The position numbers and the translations under genes were made by a program. From the NCBI GenBank assembly GCA_024220505.1, contig JAKZZE010000024.1, positions 682,001 through 746,000 of the forward strand: DNA of 64,000 nt, written 5' to 3'. Source of the stretch: Rhizopus arrhizus (taxonomy: Eukaryota > Mucoromycota > Mucoromycetes > Mucorales > Rhizopodaceae). The first letter of the stretch is position 1; every line of letters starts with the position of its first letter. Below, one piece after another: positions 26,041 through 36,059 of this stretch. Under the pieces are notes generated by a model that saw only the letters and a list, made by a program, of their open reading frames with translations, did no database searches and had not been told where the DNA came from.

Positions 26041-27649
26041 CTAATAATTCTTAAGATGTACCTGATCTGAAGAATGCTCATCTTCTATTTTACGTTTCGT
26101 TCCGCTTTTAACAGCATCAACATAGCAAGTGGCGTGAAAAACCTTGTCTTTTTCCAGTACAGCATTTCTATACATCCACTCTCCTTCATCATCGTTCCAA
26201 AAATCAATAAACTTTTCACCACAAATGGGACAAGTCCTTCTTTCATCTGTGTATTTTATGACTGTATGTTCATCAGGCTTAACATCAACTTCATTTGTAT
26301 TGTTGCCTTCATTAATAAGTTTATTAACATGTCCCATACCATCCTGAAGGAAAGTGGGTACTATCATATATGTATTTTAGAACAAATTGTTATCACACTA
26401 ATATGTGCTTCTTACCTTGCTGACTCACAGACTCTCCCCCTTCACCGTGAATCCATTCATTCACAGTAACAAACCATGATCGAGACAAGCCGTGTTTCCC
26501 TCTTTCTTTTATTTTTCTATTTTGTCTAAAATGTGTATCTAAGTGCGCATCCATCCTATGTTGTCCCTTTTCAGTTTTGGGATATCGAAAAACGCATTGT
26601 TTGCATTGAAGTAGTTCAGCAGAATAAAGTAGTTCAATAGCACCAGGCCTTGGGATTTGAAGATCTTTGGAGTCTAATCGAAGAGAACTTTCATTCTTCA
26701 GGATCGTTGGCTCTTCTGGAATATGATTCAAGTAGCCCATGGAGGTTAAACTCTTTAATAAGTCAGCCGCATTTATTTTGACTGAAGCAATGGGGATATG
26801 ACTGACATTGGACGAATTATTAATTATTGCTGGTGGCTGTGGTGTTGATAGTTTCTTAACGATATTATTGTTGTTGTTAGTTGTAGAAGTAGAGGCAGTT
26901 TTAGATATATATTATTCAATTGGATTTGTTTGGCCCATAGGAAGAGTAGGCAAGATGGCCTGGATCTTTTTTTTTTGATAGATTGATAAACAATTTAAGG
27001 TATATTTTTATGGTTGCTTACTTGATCAAAGAGTTGATTAATGGAGCTACTTGTTACTGTAGGGGTGCTTGGTCTGTTTATTACAGTTTTTTGAGGAAGT
27101 ACTGATTGTATTTGTGCCAAGAGATTGGTAGTTGAAGATGATTTTTATACAATAAAGAAACGGATAAGATTCGAAGAAAAGAAAAGAATATAAGCAACTT
27201 ACTAATTTATCTATTTTGTTTACTTGTAAAGCAGGATTGATATTTTTATAACGTGGATCTCTAGTGTTAACAACAGTTTGAAGACGTTGATCATATAAGC
27301 ATCTTTAAAATGTGTTTCTTTCATTGTTTGTGTATTAAATAATTACCTTATTTATGAAATTAGGGTTAACATGAATATTTTTAGGTTGCTTTTCTTAAAT
27401 ATAGGCAATAGATTTTTCAATTGGCTCGATAACATGCCAAGGAAAGACTGGACGACCACCAGGCAAACCGTTCTTCCAAGTGTGCAGCAATTTCTCAAAC
27501 ATTTCTCTAACGATCAGATCACTCAAACTATAAGCACCCAAGAATGTATCAATCATATTTCTTCCAAATACTGAAATATAGATACCACCAACATTCTTAC
27601 AAATAGAATCAATTAAATAAATGATAGGCAATTTCTGTCCAATCGCATT
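26041..27649 (-). pseudogene. PCF11-like cleavage/polyadenylation factor, truncated and interrupted
   Basis: Minus-strand exons clearly encode parts of Pcf11, the CTD-binding subunit of pre-mRNA cleavage factor IA. The CID part is at 27.4-27.65 kb (KLPIIYLIDSICKN, VGGIYISVFGRNM, HTWKNGLPGGRPVFPW). A linker with RDPRYKNINPALQ follows near 27.25 kb. The first C-terminal zinc region is LLQCKQCVFRYP/HLDTHFRQN, with GLSRSWFVTVNEWI, and the second is CPICGEKFIDFWNDDEGEWMY. Damage: the N-terminal ~60 residues of the CID were not found upstream; there is an in-frame TAA between IEKSIAYI and EKQPKNIHVNPNF (about 27394-27396); and another TAA follows MGQTNPIE near 26.91 kb. Upstream lies LINE sequence. 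It is probably a dying paralogue, with a good copy elsewhere. Assembly error in the two stops is the main alternative. Confidence 0.8.
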
Positions 27650-27922
27650 CTAATTGATTTTAATATATAAATATATACTCCAGAATATAACAAGTTCCTG
27701 GATCAGGATTAATAGTTACTTCTTTATAAAAAGTTGTCAAACAATACCAATCCTATAAATAATTTATCATCTAATATCAATAATCATATACTGTGAATAC
27801 TATTATTTAGCCGTGGATAGAAAAGTATAAATACCCTCATATTTTTAACTTGAATAAAGGACAATCTACTTTGAATCTCATTTATTTTATATTATAAACC
27901 CTAAATATCACACTCTATCCTT

Positions 27923-28576
27923 CTTCTTACGGAGACATGGTTCTTAAGCCCATTCAAATGCCCAACACATTGGAAACAGTTCCACACATATGGTATCAAA
28001 ACACAACCCCTAGCCACTAAGGGACATCAAGGTATCTGTCTTCTTATTAACCCAACCTGCCCATATCATGTTCGTCACCTACCGAACGACAGCACGTCAG
28101 TTTCACAATACAAACTCTCCTTCATTATCGCAGACATTCTCGTTCATTGTGTTTATCTCCCGCCCTCACTTAACAATCAAGTTGTTAGTCAAGTCCTGGA
28201 TTCCTTACCACGTACAGCACCCGATGTCAAGTATACCATCCTATGCGGCAATTTTAATGCAAGAATGGGATCTTATACTGGAGATAGCTCTACAAACCCC
28301 AGAGGCAACATGATATATAGATGGCTGCAAGAACATAATTTCATATTATGGAACCAACGCCTTGCATATGGAAAACCCACCTTTATAGCACACCAAGGTA
28401 GCAGCATCATAGACTTCTTCATGAGCGATACTGAGCTATGTAACCCTTCCTTAACAATATGGGAAGATCTTTCTTTGGATTCTGCACACAAGATGATATC
28501 TTTTTCATTTCATCCCAGCATATTACCAGAAGTCCATAGCCAACAACCACGTATCACTTGGAAAGAAAAAAATTGA
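27923..28576 (+). mobile_element. LINE APE-type endonuclease domain fragment
   Basis: An uninterrupted 217-codon frame matches the apurinic-endonuclease domain of a non-LTR retrotransposon: LLTETWF (ETW box), VYLPPS, ILCGNFNARMG (GDFNAR box), SSIIDFFMS (IDY box) and LSLDSAHKMIS (SDH-like). The start has no ATG and the frame stops after RITWKEKN, before any RT domain. The Asp of GDFN is Asn here and SDH is altered, so the enzyme is likely inactive. This endonuclease is of a different subtype from that at 35.1-36.0 kb. Confidence 0.8.
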
Positions 28577-28583
28577 TACAGCA

Positions 28584-29315
28584 ATGACCATCTCAGTTCG
28601 ATCATTGAACGTATTAAAGGAGAAATACATAGGTAAGGTACCTAATTTTTATTTATTTAATTGCATTCATTTAACCATAAAATATGTGGTAGCAAATGTT
28701 GTAAAATTTATTGCCGAACAGTTACCATTATACCAGCAGACTATTCAGTCTTTCAAAAATGATGGATATAGTGTAATTGGTTACGCAAGAAAATCTAGAA
28801 CAAAAGAAAGCGATGAAACGCGTTCAAACTTGTTGAACATGATGTGCAAGAAACTAAAAATGCGATCGATGGTCGACAAGGTTTTTGTGTCATTCAAGAC
28901 AAGCTCAAATGATCCAATCATGGACAGGGATCTGGATGATGATGGTAATACACAAGGTAAAAACGCTATAAAAGGTAATTTTTTACACACTCCTCTAATG
29001 TTGAAATTCCCAGATATGTTGAGATATGTTTCTGCTAAAAAAGTATGCCTTGTGATGTTGACTTTTGCTGGCCTTACGACAAATATAAGCGATTTCGAGA
29101 CCTTCTTGAGGTAACTTTGAAAATATAATTAATGAAAATCATTAAATTTACTAACGAGGCTTAACAGTAAAAATGCTAATATAGAGAAGATTGTTGTAGA
29201 CAGCCTTCCTCATAGCAATAAAATAGCTATATTTGATAGGAAAGAGCTCCTGAACGACCCAAAGAAGATACAACAATTCAAGTGCAGAATGGGCTTTGAG
29301 CGAAGGTCAAAATAG
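28584..29315 (+). CDS. Serine-recombinase (resolvase)-like domain protein, copy 1
   Basis: Four exons with matching phases: 28584-28632, 28693-28956, 29014-29110, 29168-29315, giving 185 residues. The core reads like the N-terminal domain of a serine recombinase. SVIGYARKSRTKESDETRSN matches the IGYARxS strand-turn with its nucleophile Ser. Next come VDKVFVS and a polar SSNDPIMDRDL loop, then VCLVMLTFAGLTTNISDFETFL in place of the usual VVxxLDRLSRNxxDFxxFL, and a last strand IEKIVVDSLP. The two catalytic Arg of DRLxR are absent (FAGLTTN), so recombinase activity is doubtful. No DNA-binding HTH was seen. The domain and intron positions are shared with the copy at 48040-48990. The ATG lies 8 bp after the LINE endonuclease stop, so the N-terminus may be truncated. 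Fold assignment is inference from motif order. Confidence 0.6.
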
Positions 29316-29654
29316 GGCGATTTCTCAACACTGTATTATAAAGATCATAGTCAGTAATCAGAATGATGTAGTTACTCTTATATACCAAGATAAAGACATC
29401 GTTTAAGTTATTTTCCTTAGTAGCAAGTAAAAAGTTTTATTTAAATGTTTTTAAAAAATGTTAGATGTCAGGTAATTGAAAGTCTAGTCTAAAATGAGAC
29501 ACTTTATGATTATCTACCTGTAAAAAACTAAAAGTATCTAAAAAAAAGTGTCTCCAAAAAAAATAGTTCGTCTCATTTGATTTGATTTAACTTATTGCGA
29601 CATTTCTTTTATTTCAAAAGAACAAAATTTCTAGGCATAAAGGGACGATCATTT

Positions 29655-30330
29655 TTGTTTAAACATGATATTTTATTTATTCATGGTCCATTTGAGCGCA
29701 AAAGATAAAATAATATAATGAATGTCCGCCCGGACCCGTTCAATCCGCTTGGAAGTGAATACTAAGAAAAAACCCCTTCTGGTTAAAGGGTAAAAAATGA
29801 GAAAGGAAAGTATTGAGTATAGTTATCGATGGAAAGTTAAAGGAATCGATTTAACCATACAAGAAGCTTTTGGCCATGGGGATACTTAATAGGAATCAGT
29901 TTGTCATGGCGTAGTTGATCTAATTCATACAGTATGGAACATATAATCGGCCATTGCTGAGACCAGGTGAGGGCTAAGTTTGGGGGGGGAGGACCGAAGG
30001 ACGAAGAGGAAGCATATTCAGAAGGAATTACAACGGATCTCGTATAGTTTCGGGCATAAACAGACGCCGGTGCATATCAAGGCAATTGATGGCATGGCTC
30101 TTAGAGAGTTGTTGAGTTGGGTGCTTGGGACATGGCCGAGCTTTGCCATCAGGAATCCAGCCTAGCCTCCAGCGTATACAGCGACTACGCTCTGACTTTG
30201 ACATGGGCAACTAGAGTATAGGATCCAGAGAGATCGATCGACGGCAGTTAGAAAGTAGCTTGGAGTTTCAGCATCGTTGGCGGATCTCTAGATTCTGTTG
30301 TAGGAAGCTTCGTTTAGCAATCTTGAATGA
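29655..30330 (-). mobile_element. LINE C-terminus and 3' UTR fragment
   Basis: The minus strand shows SRCIRWRLGWIPDGKARPCP, then HAINCLDMHRRLFMP, IRDPL, and after a frame change WPIxCxILYELDQLRHDKLIP, followed by a CT-rich 3' UTR with a 'cgggtccgggcgg' motif and an A-rich end near 29655. It is 5'-truncated and degenerate, and lies head to head with the copy at 30443-30906. Confidence 0.75.
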
Positions 30331-30428
30331 GCGGGTGTCGGGTTCGTCGGTAGTAGACAGCACCGTTTGACATTTATTTTTTGGTTACGTTTAATTTTCT
30401 CAAAGTGACAAAATTTACCGTTCTCACT

Positions 30429-30442
30429 GTACTATTAAATGT
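30429..30442 (+). repeat. Target-site duplication, left copy (14 bp)
   Basis: GTACTATTAAATGT, repeated exactly at 30907-30920 on the other side of a truncated LINE. Confidence 0.85.
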
Positions 30443-30906
30443 CGTTCCCATGCCATAGAATGTCTACATATGCACCGCCGTTTACAAATGCCTCGTACTG
30501 AAGCCGACCCTCTGTCGTTTCTGTTGAATCAACTACCCAACAAACGCAAGAAACTCATGTCTCCTAATGCGAACTCTACGAATTCTGCTTGGACCGTTCG
30601 ATGGCCTGCTATCTGCCAAATCTTATTCGAACTCAACTATATGCATCATGATAAACTCCCTCCTGAACCTCCCCCACTTGGTACCAAGTTGGTAACTTGG
30701 ATATGCAACAATTGATCTAGTATTTGAAGATACATTTTCTTTTTCCTCTCCCCTTCTTTCTCTTTTTTTCCCTTTTGACTAGTAAAAGGTTTTTAGTTTC
30801 TTTTATACTCCCCCTTTGATCTGACCCGGGCAATCCAAAATTCATATTATTATGTGCTCACATGGGTTATTGCGAAATAATAATAATAATAATAAAAAAT
30901 TTAATC
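30443..30906 (+). mobile_element. 5'-truncated LINE insertion with intact 3' tail
   Basis: 464 bp between two exact 14 bp repeats. The reading frame gives HAIECLHMHRRLQMPRTEADP, then RWPAICQILFELNYMHHDKLPPEPPP, ending WICNN-stop. A CT-rich 3' UTR with 'ctgacccgggcaatcc' follows, and an (AAT)n-A tail at about 30880-30898. Truncated 5' end, simple-repeat tail and flanking duplication are the hallmarks of target-primed reverse transcription. Confidence 0.85.
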
Positions 30907-30920
30907 GTACTATTAAATGT
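30907..30920 (+). repeat. Target-site duplication, right copy (14 bp)
   Basis: Second exact copy of GTACTATTAAATGT, directly after the LINE tail. Confidence 0.85.
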
Positions 30921-31665
30921 AAGTTCAGACAATATTGCACGATAGGTTCTTCGTAACACTTCAAAATGGGGCTGTTGATATTATCTTGTTTACTGGCTAT
31001 TCATTGTATTCACAGGCATAATTTACAATGCAATTATATCAAATAGATTCAGGTTAAGTATGTTTAATCAAACAAAAACGAATTGAAAACAAATAAAAAA
31101 AAAAAACTTTCTTTTCATAAAAAAGAAAATATAAAAAAGAGTTAATAAAAGTTATTTCTTTTTCTTTTTCTTTTTTGTTTGCTGGTCGATTAAAAAAAGT
31201 AATAGATTTTTTAAATAGTAACCAATAAAGAAAAAAGAATACCTAACAATCAGTATGTTTAAAACTTTTTCTTTGAACAGACAGTATAAAAAATTACCAT
31301 TTTATAAAATGATATTGATTAGAAAAGAAAAGTAAAAACGAGTAAAGAATCTTAAAACCAACTCAGGTGCCAATTCGAAACGCGAGAAAGAAAAAAGCAC
31401 AGTCTTTTAAACTAAAATTAGACGATTACAAAATGTTTTTGGTGATTTTAGACTTTTTTAGACAACTGTAAGCATTGTAACAATGACTATAAACTTTTGT
31501 AGACATAATAAATTGTTACTGCTTCTTTGTAGGTGTTTTGAATCATTTCCATAATTTTTACAGGGAATGTTGAAGAAATCTTTGTACCAATATCTCAACT
31601 TTCTGATCTACGTCTTCTAGAGTACAAGAAATCGTATCTCCTATAAAAATACATTTAAATCTGAA
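30921..31665. other. No confident gene
   Basis: AT-rich with A and T runs; no open frame or motif that I trust. Confidence 0.55.
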
Positions 31666-31982
31666 TGATGTTACTTATTGACCAGCAGCACAGATGATTT
31701 GGACTGTATATGCGACGGATGCACTACATAATTCAAAAAGAAGGTGTTTAGCATCTTTTGTACCGAAATCTAGAAATTATAAAAACGAAGGCCCGAATTC
31801 ATATTACTGATCAAATGAAAATCATGCTCGTACGAAAAAAACAAGTGTATTTTGGGTAATTCTTTCGCTTGAGCGATATCAATAAATGAATTATCTTTAG
31901 CTGTAAAGGATGAGCTGCTTGAGCTATAGTTATCTTCATAATTGGATCTATTAAAATCAATAGTAAAGCTTTTGTCTATCAT
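31666..31982 (-). pseudogene. Unidentified short coding fragment
   Basis: The minus frame 31770-31982 starts MIDKSFTIDFNRSNYED, has a Ser run and AKELPKIHLFFSYEHDFHLI, then stops. Sense appears to continue in another phase (DFGTKDAKHLLFELCSASVAY) down to about 31670, with a plausible AG acceptor between but no normal-length intron. It is probably a broken or mis-spliced small gene. Family not recognised. Confidence 0.3.
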
Positions 31983-32391
31983 TATAACAGCTTTTTGATA
32001 TTTAGGTCATTAAAAAAACTGTCCCTAAATCGTTTCGATACTGAAGCTCACTGGATCATGGAGATTGCTTTTATGAATGCTATAGCAGAATATTGGAGCT
32101 TTACTGACAAAATAGCATTTATTATGTAATATAAAGTATACTTTAGTTTTGATTTAACATATGTTGAAAATATAGGCAATTTTCTATGTAATCTACCTTT
32201 TGATAATATGCTTACCAATATTATCTAAGGCAATATGCGATTAGCTATAGAATTAAGAAGAAAAAGATAAGAAAGTTTTTTATTGGGCGTACATAGATCT
32301 AAATAATTAATTCACATAAAGATGTACAATGGACTTCAAAACTGATGTTGAATCCAGGGCTTTTTTTCCCTTTTCAAATCAAAAATAAGCT

Positions 32392-33352
32392 ATGCACAAA
32401 GATTTTAGTTTACTGGAAACAATTCTTTATACACCTGCTGCTGGCATGTTTCTAAAATAAAAACTGGATTCAAATGCCTTCATCTAAACTCAAAGCTAGG
32501 ATTCTTTTTGCTTGAAGAGCATATTAAACGACTGTTAAAAGCAATGCAAGATTTCAATTCGCTTGATTCCACCTTATTTCAAAAGAAAATAACGAAACAA
32601 AAAATAATTGATTACTTAAATTGTAAAGTTCCCAACGATGGAAAACACTATCGTGTAAATATCAACTTAAATACATACATATACCTTTATTTATAAGCTA
32701 ACCTACTACTGTTTGTTAGGTCCGGCTGTTAGTTGATGTTGACTCTAACATGCACATTGAGCATACCCAATTGCCAATTCCATCTTTTTCATATGAATCT
32801 CTTGAAGATGCAGCTAATTCTGAACCACACTGTAACGTAGTTTTGGACAAAGAGCCCATACTAGAAAAACCAAGCAATCCTTTTGTTATACATAAAACTA
32901 CAAGACGCGATATGTATAACAAGTCAAGAGAAAGAACTAGTTGCGATTGGCATGCAGCTCTTGATAAACCTTTTGATGTTGTTCTATGGAATGAAAGAGG
33001 TGAAATTACAGAAACTAGTATTGCTAATATTGCTATAAGAGTCTGTGAAGATGGAAAGTATGTCTGGAAAACCCCGAAAGTTGAATGTGGACTCCTTCCA
33101 GGTGTATTTCGATCATTTCTAATTTCAAGTAACCAGAATGTGATAGAAGACGTTATAAATGTTGAAGACTTAAAACGAGTACAAAAAGTTAGTTTTTGTA
33201 TGAATGTAGTTTAATGTTTATATCTAATTCATATTTTACAAAAACAGGAAGATTGGCCGATTGTTTGCTTTAATTCAGTAAGAAAGTTATATAGAGTGCG
33301 ACTGTTATCAGAAAATTCTGATGATTTGCTATTTGTAAGAAGAGACAAGTGA
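32392..33352 (+). CDS. Aminodeoxychorismate lyase-like (class IV PLP enzyme)
   Basis: Four exons, 32392-32443, 32500-32654, 32720-33187, 33248-33352, give 259 residues, normal for stand-alone PabC. Motifs match the class IV aminotransferase/ADC lyase fold: FSLLETILYTP and FFLLEEHIKRL at the start; HKTTRRDMY with the likely PLP-binding Lys128; VVLWNERGEITETSIANIAI; GLLPGVFRSFLI; and VCFNSVRKLYRVRLL at the end. The enzyme converts aminodeoxychorismate to 4-aminobenzoate and pyruvate for folate synthesis. The sequence most resembles the lyase domain fused behind PabB in many bacteria, but no PabB domain is upstream. Intron 1 (32444-32499) has a GC donor (G|GCATGT), forced by the reading frame. 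A role as a D-amino-acid or branched-chain aminotransferase cannot be excluded. Confidence 0.85.
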
Positions 33353-33661
33353 TGAACCCTTAATAAAAAATTGTCTCTTTTCTAAAGCAAACTTTAAAAC
33401 ATGTTTTATCATTGACAAATACGTATTCTATCTATTTTGCGTAATATGTACTCAGATATAGGTAATTTTTTGGCATTATTGCATCTATTTATTAAAAATA
33501 TTTATACATCTTGCTTCTTTTCTACCCATGCCAAATTTGTGCCTTTACTTAACTGAAGTTACAATAATATATTTTAATTGGTCGGTTTCAATATCCGCCA
33601 TTTCGAAGATATAAAACGCTACAGAAAACTTAGAGAATGCTTTGAGTAACCTTTTCATGAA

Positions 33662-34117
33662 ATGGATTCGGAATTAATCTCAACTCTTGATGCTTTGTAA
33701 GATGTTGCTCAGCAAAAGATGAATTTCAATATTAACAAGAGATGATATAGGTATAATAAAGAAGGGGTAAAAGGCGTATTAGTAGCAGACGAGAAAGGGT
33801 TTTGCTTAGGAGGTAAAAAGACACATACGCTAATAGCTCAATGACACACAACCAACACCATACTTTTGCTGAATAGTACGGGGCATAGCCAGCCCAGATT
33901 CATCTGCTTTTATTACAGCAGTTGCAAATGCAGCCAACAATCTCGGAGAATCTTCAGAAGACAAAGCAGAATGTCCAACTGTCAATATAGAATATGAAAA
34001 CAGGTGAAAATCAACTTATGTTTGTTAAAAATGCTCTTACATTGTTTACTAACTGAGTAATTTAGTCAAGTAGTGATTCGCAATGAAGGAGCTTTTACAT
34101 TAGCTATTTTCATGTGA
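33662..34117 (+). CDS. LAMTOR5-like Ragulator subunit (roadblock fold)
   Basis: Four tiny exons with perfect phase agreement: 33662-33696, 33751-33812, 33877-34003, 34066-34117, giving 91 residues, the same length as human LAMTOR5/HBXIP. Start MDSELISTLDAL; core GVKGVLVADEKGFCLG; then VRGIASPDSSAFITAVANAA; VNIEYENSQVVIRNEGAFTL and AIFM at the end. This is the LC7/roadblock-like pattern VxGVLxxDxxGLxLGxxG....VxIExxxxxIxI. In animals LAMTOR5 is a subunit of Ragulator, which anchors Rag GTPases on the lysosome or vacuole for TORC1 signalling. No exon is long enough to show as a simple ORF. It lies 309 bp after the PabC-like gene, same strand. Confidence 0.82.
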
Positions 34118-34204
34118 AAACATAAAATTCATACCTTAATAATTGTATAATACAGTGTATAAAGATTTCGATATAAACATACTTTAGTTAAGAATATACA
34201 AGTA

Positions 34205-34370
34205 GAAGGGTTATTAAGATTTAAAACTAAGTCGTTGTATGCAGCACGCATTTATCGTGCCAACTTGACCAGGTCGGATTCTATAACCGAATTATGTTCC
34301 TTGGACTTGAACTCCTAGCTTAGAATAACACATTTGATATTTATTGCCATACTATACACCATGAAGCCTG
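34205..34370 (-). repeat. Possible tRNA-derived SINE
   Basis: On the minus strand an A-box-like TGGTGTATAGTATGG (34361-34347) is followed about 32 nt later by a B-box-like GAGTTCAAGTCC (34314-34303), and then by a GC-richer body with 'acctggtcaagttggcacg'. Stems do not fold into a proper tRNA, which suits a SINE head rather than a functional tRNA. There is no second copy in the window for support. Confidence 0.3.
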
Positions 34371-34693
34371 ATTTGTAGGATTTTGACTCATAATTTTTCA
34401 CATCGTTGCCATTTGCCCTATATTAAATATATAAAAGATCACATCAACTATTCATTCAACCAATTTTATGTATTTATATTTCTAACTTACCAGCAAGACT
34501 TGAAACGAGAATCAAAGAAAACACTGATTGTAATATTGGAGCCACAAAATGGTGTACATAAGAATCCTCAATTGAACGATCAGGTAATCTAGTTATCAAA
34601 AGTGATAAACTAAATAAAAATGAATGACAATACGAGCAATATTTTTTAAAAATGCTAACTGCCATTGATAGATATTTACATTTGAGTCAACAC

Positions 34694-35060
34694 CTGTGCT
34701 GTATGAGCATCAATATAGTTCTTATTTTCGGCTACTTCGGCCACGTATCTTAAGCATATTGATATATATGACAAGGAATCTCTTGGTGGACCCTTCAGAT
34801 AAAAAAAAGTATTTAAGTTGCTACATAAAAATTATCAAAGCTTCGCTTTAATATCTTACCCTGTTGATTTCTAGACACCAACTTAATACCTTATTTGGCC
34901 CTTTGGGACGATATTCCTTAAAGCCCAAACTAGACATGCTTGTTTGATGCATATCTGTACCAAGATGTTTTATAGCAGAAATGCCTAAATCGTTACTGAA
35001 GACATACTCTATGTTGTTGATGCAAGCGTTTAAAAAGCCCAGCCGATTTTTCTCCTTGTT
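34694..35060 (-). pseudogene. Unidentified spliced gene fragment
   Basis: The minus strand has an open stretch ending NKVLSWCLEINR with a good donor (GTAAGA) at 34859, and a second stretch 34694-34792 (GPPRDSLSYISICLRYVAEV, then IDAHTAQ) that joins it in phase after a 67 nt intron. The upstream end runs into LINE-like sequence in another frame. It looks like the 3' part of a real gene cut by, or captured next to, a LINE. Family not recognised. Confidence 0.35.
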
Positions 35061-36050
35061 TTCACCATCTAACTCCTGCTTTGAGGCCCTTTATAGTGTT
35101 CAGCTCTTGATGCAGTCTTCCTAATACATGATCAATAGGTGCAATAATCTATACCCTTACAGTCACAGTCGGTTTACCTTGTAATATACTATTTATTTTC
35201 CATACGAGTAACTGTAGCTTGGAATCACTTTCTTGGTAACTAGTTTAATTTCGTCCCACTTGCCTTCTGGTGTTAGATGTATTTCATGAGCCAGATTAAC
35301 AATCAAGCGACTGATTTTGTCAGTTATTTATTCTTACAACACTGAATGTGAAGCATTAACTGAGTTAGCTATCCACAAGCCGGGTCCAGTTGGCGATTGA
35401 CCTGCTGTAAAGCTGACATGCAAGATAGTGTGATCAGACCAGGCATGACAAATGCAAGTGATTTGAATATCCTTACGGCTGCGATGTGTGCTCATACCAA
35501 CATAAGCATAATCTATTACAGAAGTTACAGAGGTGTTTGTCTGAGTACCTTAAAAAGTTGGAATAATAGCTAAGTTATTCATCATCATACTGTTATAAAA
35601 GAATTCGTCCAAAAGCACGCGCCAATCTGAGGAGGTTGCAAATGGTAGTTTTTTTGGTCAAAAGTTAGAATAATTGAAGTCACTGGTTACTATCAATCTA
35701 TGAAAATTAGTTTGTTCGTGCATCTTGTATAGCACCTTCGTCTGCTGCTGGTTAAAAAAAAAAAAAAAAAAAACTCGTTTTTTCTTGTTTGAATGGGCAG
35801 ACGCATATAATTTAAGAACAAAAAAGAGATTGTAGAAGTGCTGATGATGCTCGAATTTACATAGCTGAAAGCGTGTAGAAATGGATTTATTGGATATGTC
35901 TATGGCTGTAATTTGAAAACGATTAGAAAAGGAGAGAATACCAACATGAGGTATCCAGTGGGCCACCTTAGGCTGAAAATGAATACTGAGTGAGTGTATT
36001 AGCTATGGAGTTGAAGCATGAGATCCTTGCAAGCATATTATATCATATTT
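35010..36050 (-). mobile_element. LINE endonuclease and linker fragment, degenerate
   Basis: Minus-strand frames fit the EN domain of a common Mucorales LINE. WIPHVGILSFSNRFQITAID leads, then FFVLKLYASAHSNKKK and HRLIVTSDFNY (the GDFNY box), VLLDEFFYN, VIDYAYVG (IDY box) and AWSDHTILHVSF (SDH box), then GPGLWIANS and the linker LKAGVRW/KQGEKSAGLFKRLH near 35.05 kb. Stops and frameshifts occur throughout. The RT domain is missing. Confidence 0.78.
35757..35773 (+). repeat. poly(A) tract inside the LINE fragment
   Basis: Short A run within the decayed endonuclease frame; simple slippage. Confidence 0.7.
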
Positions 36051-36059
36051 CTGAAGGCG

